From Candidatus Gastranaerophilales bacterium (lineage in GTDB: Bacteria > Cyanobacteriota > Vampirovibrionia > Gastranaerophilales > Gastranaerophilaceae): a stretch of 10,999 bases of DNA. The translations under genes were made by a program, and so were the position numbers. Position 1 is the first letter of the stretch, and each line of letters opens with the position of its first letter. Positions 6,848 to 10,999 of this stretch are shown in pieces. The stretch is from contig CANQAW010000045.1 in assembly GCA_947589525.1 (NCBI GenBank), positions 1 to 10,999 of the forward strand. Reading direction: 5' to 3'. The notes beneath the pieces were generated by a model. That model saw nothing but the letters and a program-made list of their open reading frames with translations. It searched no databases and was not told the origin of the DNA.

Positions 6848-8242
6848 CTATGCCAAATTTAAAATATAATTACCAAAGTACCCCGTTAAAACTATAATTG
6901 AAACTAATGCTATGAAAATAAATTTTTGACTGAAGCTGAACTCTATTTTATTTTCTAAGTAATCTTCGGGTTCAATCAGAATTTTATTTAGAAAATTAAG
7001 CCCCGAGTATAATATTAAACCAAAACCAAAAATTAATAAATATGCCAAATAATTAAGATAGCTAAGCGAATAATCTTGTGCAAAAATTGATAAAATACAT
7101 GCCGCAAACGGAGTGAATAAGCCTAACAGCGGAATATTACCCATATTGAACAAAGAATACAAAATAAGAGATTTAATAATTTTATTTTCATTTCTAATCT
7201 TTTTAAAATTATTTACGTCTTTTGTCTTCATTTTGTTTTCAAGAAGAATTGAAATGAAAAAGCACAAAATGCTTGAAAAAATTAAAGTTATGAAATAGTA
7301 AATATTTAAATTAATTGATTTAACCGAAAAGACGCTGATAAGCCCGACGTTAAGAACAGAGCTTGTCAAAAAAGCAAAAAATCTTATTAAGTTAGTTTGT
7401 CCGAATGCCAAAATCGCAAGATATAAAAAGTTAAAAATAAAATATATAAATAAGATATTTTCCTGCTGAAGATATTCCTGCTTAAAACCGCTCAAAACTT
7501 TAATAAATAAAATATTTCCCAAAAATACGGATACAATATAAATAAAGCCGGCGCTAAAGTTATTTAAGAATTTTAAATTTGTTATGGATTTATATGAAAA
7601 AATCGGAAAATTCAAAAGCCTGAAAATTATAATCAAAAACCCTCCCAAAGCACTGATTAAGGATTTATCTCCGATATAATTCGAGCACTGTTCAATATTT
7701 AAAAAGTTTAAACTGACATCGTTTACTATAAAATATCTTATAAAATTATAAGAAATTAAAAATATTCCCGTAAGATAAATAATTAAGTCATTTATAAGCT
7801 GTGTTTTTAAACTTCGTTTTTCCTCTTTTCTTTCGCAAAAAGAATATGTAAGAAGAAAATAAATTAAGAAAAACCAAAAAATTACAGCCAAATTTATGAA
7901 TACGTTATCACTTAAAATAAACAAATTAATCAATCCGCATAGTGTTATTATGGTGGCATAGAATAGTTTTTTCAGCTTCAATATGCAACTTTTGGACATA
8001 AATATAAAAAACATAAATACGAGAGAAAAAATAAACAGAAATACAAACGAAATATTATCCGAAAAATATTTCTCACCGGTATAAATTGTTAAAAAATAGC
8101 TTGCAAATCCGAAATTTATAATCGAAAAAATTCCGGAAATTAATTCTGCCGTATAACTTTTTTTTATAAACACATTTGCAAAAACAATAACAGCTATAGC
8201 AAAAGGGAAAACCAAATAAAATCCTAAAATTTTATCCTGCAT
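6848..8242 (-). CDS. NuoM/NuoL-like membrane protein (diverged complex I antiporter-like subunit)
   Basis: This is a 464-residue polytopic protein with about 13-14 hydrophobic segments, close to but shorter than NuoM (about 500). Recognisable family landmarks are SDNVFINL (111-118) for the ADNLLLMY type TM5 entry, FRLLNFPIF (207-215) for GKSAQLPL/VKVPMFPL, GQTNLIRFFAF (281-291) for VQTDIKRVLAY, NIYYFITLIFSSILCF (313-328) for the IFHLMTHAFFKALLF helix and NIPLLGLFT (369-377) for the LPxLAGF turn. The expected charged residues are replaced: TM5 Glu by F122 or W123, TM7 Lys by R208, the TM10 histidines by Y316 and L319, and the following Lys by S322. The start is secure: a strong GGAGGTG ribosome binding site lies 5 bases before the ATG, inside the last codons of the L-like gene, and the two reading frames overlap by 11 bases, which indicates translational coupling. 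The exact orthology (M versus a second L) rests partly on gene order. Confidence 0.7.
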   Translation of the reverse strand: MQDKILGFYLVFPFAIAVIVFANVFIKKSYTAELISGIFSIINFGFASYFLTIYTGEKYFSDNISFVFLFIFSLVFMFFIFMSKSCILKLKKLFYATIITLCGLINLFILSDNVFINLAVIFWFFLIYFLLTYSFCERKEEKRSLKTQLINDLIIYLTGIFLISYNFIRYFIVNDVSLNFLNIEQCSNYIGDKSLISALGGFLIIIFRLLNFPIFSYKSITNLKFLNNFSAGFIYIVSVFLGNILFIKVLSGFKQEYLQQENILFIYFIFNFLYLAILAFGQTNLIRFFAFLTSSVLNVGLISVFSVKSINLNIYYFITLIFSSILCFFISILLENKMKTKDVNNFKKIRNENKIIKSLILYSLFNMGNIPLLGLFTPFAACILSIFAQDYSLSYLNYLAYLLIFGFGLILYSGLNFLNKILIEPEDYLENKIEFSFSQKFIFIALVSIIVLTGYFGNYILNLA

Positions 8243-9635
8243 TTACACCTCCAAACAACGCAATCAAAAGAGCTATAACTACAATTAAAGAAAATATAAG
8301 CAGAATATTTCTGATTATTGAAAAATTTGAAAATTTAAAATTTCCGAACGAAGCTTCAAATATTATATATTCCAACAACCCCACGATAATATTAGTAATG
8401 TTTTGAATTATTTTTTTATCTGTAAAATTAAGAATTGAAAATAAGAAATTCGGCAGTTTTTCAAAACAGTAGATGTAAATACTATAAAGAAAGAAACCAG
8501 TATTTTTGTTGATAATTCTTTGCGAAAGCTCTGTTTTATCAAAATAAAATAAAGCCATCAGACACAGCAGAAGTATAAGATTAATAACAAAATATAATTT
8601 TATGAAAATACCGTTTCCGAAATAAATATAAAATCCTGCCAATAAGGAATTTATTATGCTGTATATGTATCCGAAAATAATTTTAATATTTTTTTCAAAT
8701 AAAATAAAAAATAATGATGTAAGAATTGTAATCAACGAAATTAAATATATTGCATTGTCAAAACAGCTTATATTTTTGAAATCCCATATCAAACTTTTAA
8801 ACAGATAAACCCCCGATATTGAATTGATAAAAGAGACAGAAGTTAAATATATCAGATTTGAACTGTTTGATAGAAAACTGACATAACTTGCAAAAGGAAA
8901 CAAATAAAACCTTACGGCAAAAACAAAAATGAAAAGCAGAGCCAAAACTCCCAAAATAATATTTGCATTTATTGAAGCAAGATAAGTTAAAATTTCTCCG
9001 ACGGAATTAACATCCAAATTTAAGTTATTTATGTTGTATTTACAAATCAACGCAATAAAAGCAAGAAGAGCAAAATTTCCCATAAATGAAATTTTCGTAC
9101 TCCTTGAGATATTTGCATTTATGTTATTTTTAGCTAAATCCCAAAATCCGAAAAGATAAATTCCGACGCTTGTCAATGTCCAGAAAATAAACATGGTAAA
9201 TAAGTTATTACCCGCTATAAAAAGATATAAAATAAAGGTTAAAAAAGGAAGCAGGCTTGAATATCTTTGTCTTGTAAAAATAAAATGTTTGTATTTTTTG
9301 AAGTATATTTTAGAGCCGGCAGATAATACAAGCGAGCATAAAGAAGCATATATAAGATAAGGGATGTTTTTTGAGCTGATTAAGAAATCAAGATTAAAAG
9401 CAGGCTTATCGAAGCTCGCAAAAGTTAGCGCCGTATTTGCTTCAATTTGAGTATATTTAAAAATAAAATAATCAAAAATAAATACTGCCGAACTGAATAA
9501 AAAAAGATATATTAAACCGTCATTTAAGAGTCTTTTATTAATGTTAATCAAACAAACTTTAAAACATAATAAGAAAACACAATAAAATAAAGGACAAACA
9601 ATTGCAATTATATTTAAACAACTAATTAAATCCAT
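8232..9635 (-). CDS. NuoL-like membrane protein with internal deletion (diverged complex I antiporter-like subunit)
   Basis: This is a 467-residue polytopic protein, first of three in an operon. It aligns by eye with NuoL: FNLDFL (80-85), AGNNLFTMFIFW (141-152) with ADNLLLMYLGWE, SVGIYLFGFW (156-165) with GLCSYLLIGFY, STKISFMGNF (179-188) with AFVVTRVGDV, VRFYLFPF (241-248) with GKSAQLPL, ISGVYLFKSL (273-282) with TAGVYLIART, and EKNIKIIFGY (314-323) with QTDIKRVLAY. Proton-channel residues are substituted: TM5 Glu by T153, TM7 Lys by R242, TM8 His by V267, TM10 histidines lost. NuoL is usually about 610 residues. About 150 are missing here between TM10 and the end, yet the C-terminus (about 393-460) still resembles the NuoL lateral helix plus final membrane helix. 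There is no ribosome binding site before the ATG, and a TATAAT sits 7-12 bases upstream, suggesting a leaderless message. Function is unknown. Confidence 0.74.
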   Translation of the reverse strand: MDLISCLNIIAIVCPLFYCVFLLCFKVCLININKRLLNDGLIYLFLFSSAVFIFDYFIFKYTQIEANTALTFASFDKPAFNLDFLISSKNIPYLIYASLCSLVLSAGSKIYFKKYKHFIFTRQRYSSLLPFLTFILYLFIAGNNLFTMFIFWTLTSVGIYLFGFWDLAKNNINANISRSTKISFMGNFALLAFIALICKYNINNLNLDVNSVGEILTYLASINANIILGVLALLFIFVFAVRFYLFPFASYVSFLSNSSNLIYLTSVSFINSISGVYLFKSLIWDFKNISCFDNAIYLISLITILTSLFFILFEKNIKIIFGYIYSIINSLLAGFYIYFGNGIFIKLYFVINLILLLCLMALFYFDKTELSQRIINKNTGFFLYSIYIYCFEKLPNFLFSILNFTDKKIIQNITNIIVGLLEYIIFEASFGNFKFSNFSIIRNILLIFSLIVVIALLIALFGGVNAG

Positions 9636-9641
9636 GGCTTA

Positions 9642-9670
9642 ATTATATAATCTTAAAAATTAATAGTAAA
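9642..9670 (-). promoter_or_regulatory. Candidate leaderless promoter of the NuoL/M/N-like operon
   Basis: On the minus strand TATAAT occupies 9647-9642, which is positions -12 to -7 counted from the A of the ATG at 9635. A -35-like TTTACT lies at 9670-9665 with a 17-base spacer. Initiation at the usual distance would fall on the start codon itself, which agrees with the absence of any Shine-Dalgarno sequence before this ATG. Confidence 0.55.
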
Positions 9671-9672
9671 TA

Positions 9673-9701
9673 TTGTCTTAATCAAAGTTTATGTTTATGA
9701 T
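9673..9701 (+). promoter_or_regulatory. Candidate promoter of proS
   Basis: TTGTCT (9673-9678) and TATGAT (9696-9701) are 17 bases apart on the plus strand. Transcription would start near 9708, giving a leader of about 34 bases. A TGGAG ribosome binding site (9726-9730) lies 11 bases before the ATG. The box is divergent from, and close to, the membrane operon promoter in the same 106-base gap. Confidence 0.5.
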
Positions 9702-9741
9702 AAATTTAGATTATTAAATCAAACATGGAGAATACTGAATT

Positions 9742-10999
9742 ATGAAAATGTCGCAGCTTTTTGTTCAAACGCTTAGAGATTTTCCGAACGATGCCGAAGC
9801 AATATCTCATAAATTACTTGTTCGTGCCGGTTTTATAAAAAAATTAACAAACGGAATTTATTCTTATCTGCCTTTGGCGCAAAGGGTTTTAACAAAAATA
9901 TCAAATATTGTAAGGCAGGAGATGAACGCTTCAGGCGCTCAAGAACTTTTGATGCCGTTTGTACAACCTGCGGAAATTTGGGAAAAATCAGGCAGATGGC
10001 AAAAATACGGAAAAGAACTTTTAAGATGCGAAGACAGGCACGGTATTCCCATGTGCCTTGCGCCGACCCATGAAGAAGTTATAACTTCCGTTGTATCAGG
10101 AATAGTTACTTCATATAAACAACTGCCTTTAAATCTTTATCAAATCCAAAGCAAATTCAGAGATGAAATCCGCCCCCGCTTCGGGCTTTTAAGAGGCAGA
10201 GAATTTATTATGAAAGATGCTTATTCTTTCCACACTTCGCAAGAGGATTTAGAGCGTGAATATAAAGTTATGGCTCAAACTTATACAAATATCTTTAAAA
10301 GATGCGGGCTTGAAACAACGGCGGTTCAATCGGATTCGGGCGCAATAGGAGGTGCGGTTTCTCACGAATATATGGTTTTGGTTGATACTTCGGTCGGCGA
10401 AAACGATGTATTTTATTGCGATAACAAGGATTGTAAATATAGTGCAAACTCAAATCACGCAATATCAATTTTAAATGAAACGGAAACAGACGGCGGATTT
10501 AAAAAAGAAGAAATCGTTGATACGCCGAATGTTAAAACAATTGAAGAACTTTCAAAGTTTTTAAACATTAATCCTAATTGCATTTTAAAAGCCGTTGCTT
10601 ATATTGCGGATTCAAAACCCGTTATTGCCATGATTAGAGGGGATAAGGAAATTGAAGAAACAAAACTTTTAAATGCTCTGAACGCTCTTGAAATAAGACC
10701 TATGGAAGACGAGGAAATTGTTAGTTACCTAAGTTCCGTCCCCGGATTTATTTCTTATCGAAACGTTGACAGGTCAAAAGTTAGGGTTTTATTTGATAAT
10801 TCCGCAAAAGGAATGAAAAATTTTGTGTTAGGTGCAGATGTCAAAGATAAGCATATTGTCGGCGCAAACCTAGAAAAAAATATTGATTTTGTTGATATTT
10901 CGCTTGTGAAAGAGGGAGAATTGTGCCCGATATGCCATAAACCCCTTAAAAAAACAAAAGGAATTGAAGTGGGAAACATCTTCCAGCTCGGAACAAAAT
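9742..10999 (+). CDS. proS: Prolyl-tRNA synthetase, bacterial type, C-terminus beyond window
   Basis: ProS charges tRNA-Pro with proline in the cytoplasm. The window holds the first 419 codons of an enzyme usually near 570. The N-terminus MKMSQLFVQTLRDFPNDAEA is typical. Class II motif 1 is seen around LPLAQRVL to LLMP, and motif 2 contains F139-R140-D141-E142 and G152-R153-E154 ahead of MKDAYSFH. Between motifs 2 and 3 lies the YbaK-like INS editing domain (about 225-400), which in this family removes mischarged alanine. It is flanked by cysteine-containing stretches (YCDNKDCKYSAN and CPICHKPL). The sequence ends in GIEVGNIFQLGTK, where the aminoacylation core resumes; most family members I recall have His where this one has Asn (GHIF), a mild oddity. 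The start at 9742 is preferred over the ATG at 9748 because of the distance to TGGAG (11 versus 17 bases). Confidence 0.96.
   Translation, partial: MKMSQLFVQTLRDFPNDAEAISHKLLVRAGFIKKLTNGIYSYLPLAQRVLTKISNIVRQEMNASGAQELLMPFVQPAEIWEKSGRWQKYGKELLRCEDRHGIPMCLAPTHEEVITSVVSGIVTSYKQLPLNLYQIQSKFRDEIRPRFGLLRGREFIMKDAYSFHTSQEDLEREYKVMAQTYTNIFKRCGLETTAVQSDSGAIGGAVSHEYMVLVDTSVGENDVFYCDNKDCKYSANSNHAISILNETETDGGFKKEEIVDTPNVKTIEELSKFLNINPNCILKAVAYIADSKPVIAMIRGDKEIEETKLLNALNALEIRPMEDEEIVSYLSSVPGFISYRNVDRSKVRVLFDNSAKGMKNFVLGADVKDKHIVGANLEKNIDFVDISLVKEGELCPICHKPLKKTKGIEVGNIFQLGTK

Noticed and set aside
7113..7298. Plus-strand open frame of 61 codons
   Set aside because: It is antisense to the M-like membrane gene, in AT-rich sequence where such frames arise by chance.
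5471..9635. Interpretation of the membrane trio as decaying pseudogenes
   Set aside because: All three frames are uninterrupted, overlap or nearly touch with coupled starts, and keep family landmarks throughout, so they look like maintained genes despite lost channel residues.
5471..9635. Interpretation of the trio as an Mrp antiporter or DabAB-type operon
   Set aside because: The small Mrp subunits and a DabA-like partner are not found beside the genes, and the gene order matches nuoL-M-N better.
10755..10979. Minus-strand open frame of 74 codons
   Set aside because: It is antisense to the conserved editing-domain region of proS.

Overview
The window comes from an AT-rich bacterial chromosome with closely packed genes and short spacers; the longest non-coding stretch is about 105 bases. 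Two housekeeping enzymes are clear: IspG of the MEP isoprenoid pathway, and a bacterial-type prolyl-tRNA synthetase (ProS) with an inserted editing domain. The organism cannot be fixed from this sequence. The low GC, the gene mix and the relict complex I-like membrane genes would suit a fermentative, host-associated lineage such as Gastranaerophilales ('Melainabacteria') or a similar uncultured group, but that is a weak inference. No tRNA, rRNA, CRISPR array or mobile element was seen.

Left part (1-3919, minus strand): a three-gene run, read right to left. It holds a GT39/PMT_2-like membrane glycosyltransferase that starts at TTG and has extra extracytoplasmic domains, a YfcE/MJ0936-type metallophosphoesterase coupled to it through a 6-base gap, and a TPR-repeat protein that leaves the window at base 1. 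The glycosyltransferase and the TPR gene are each preceded by the same 13-base motif, which looks like an extended -10 promoter element.

Middle (3979-5476, plus strand): ispG, complete with all its cluster ligands, followed by a small secreted protein of unknown function with its own promoter. A long hairpin with a T-run lies just after the small gene and inside the 3' end of the converging membrane gene.

Right part (5471-9635, minus strand): three consecutive genes for polytopic membrane proteins. I read them as strongly diverged relatives of the complex I antiporter-like subunits, in the canonical order NuoL, NuoM, NuoN. No other complex I, Mrp or hydrogenase subunit is next to them. The L- and M-like proteins have lost the glutamate, lysine and histidines of the proton channel that I could align, whereas the N-like protein keeps the TM7 lysine and probably an acidic TM5 residue. 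The trio appears to be transcribed from a promoter whose -10 box sits exactly 7-12 bases before the first ATG, which predicts a leaderless mRNA. This trio is the most interesting item in the window.

Right edge (9742 onward, plus strand): proS, divergent from the membrane trio and cut by the window end just as catalytic motif 3 territory begins.
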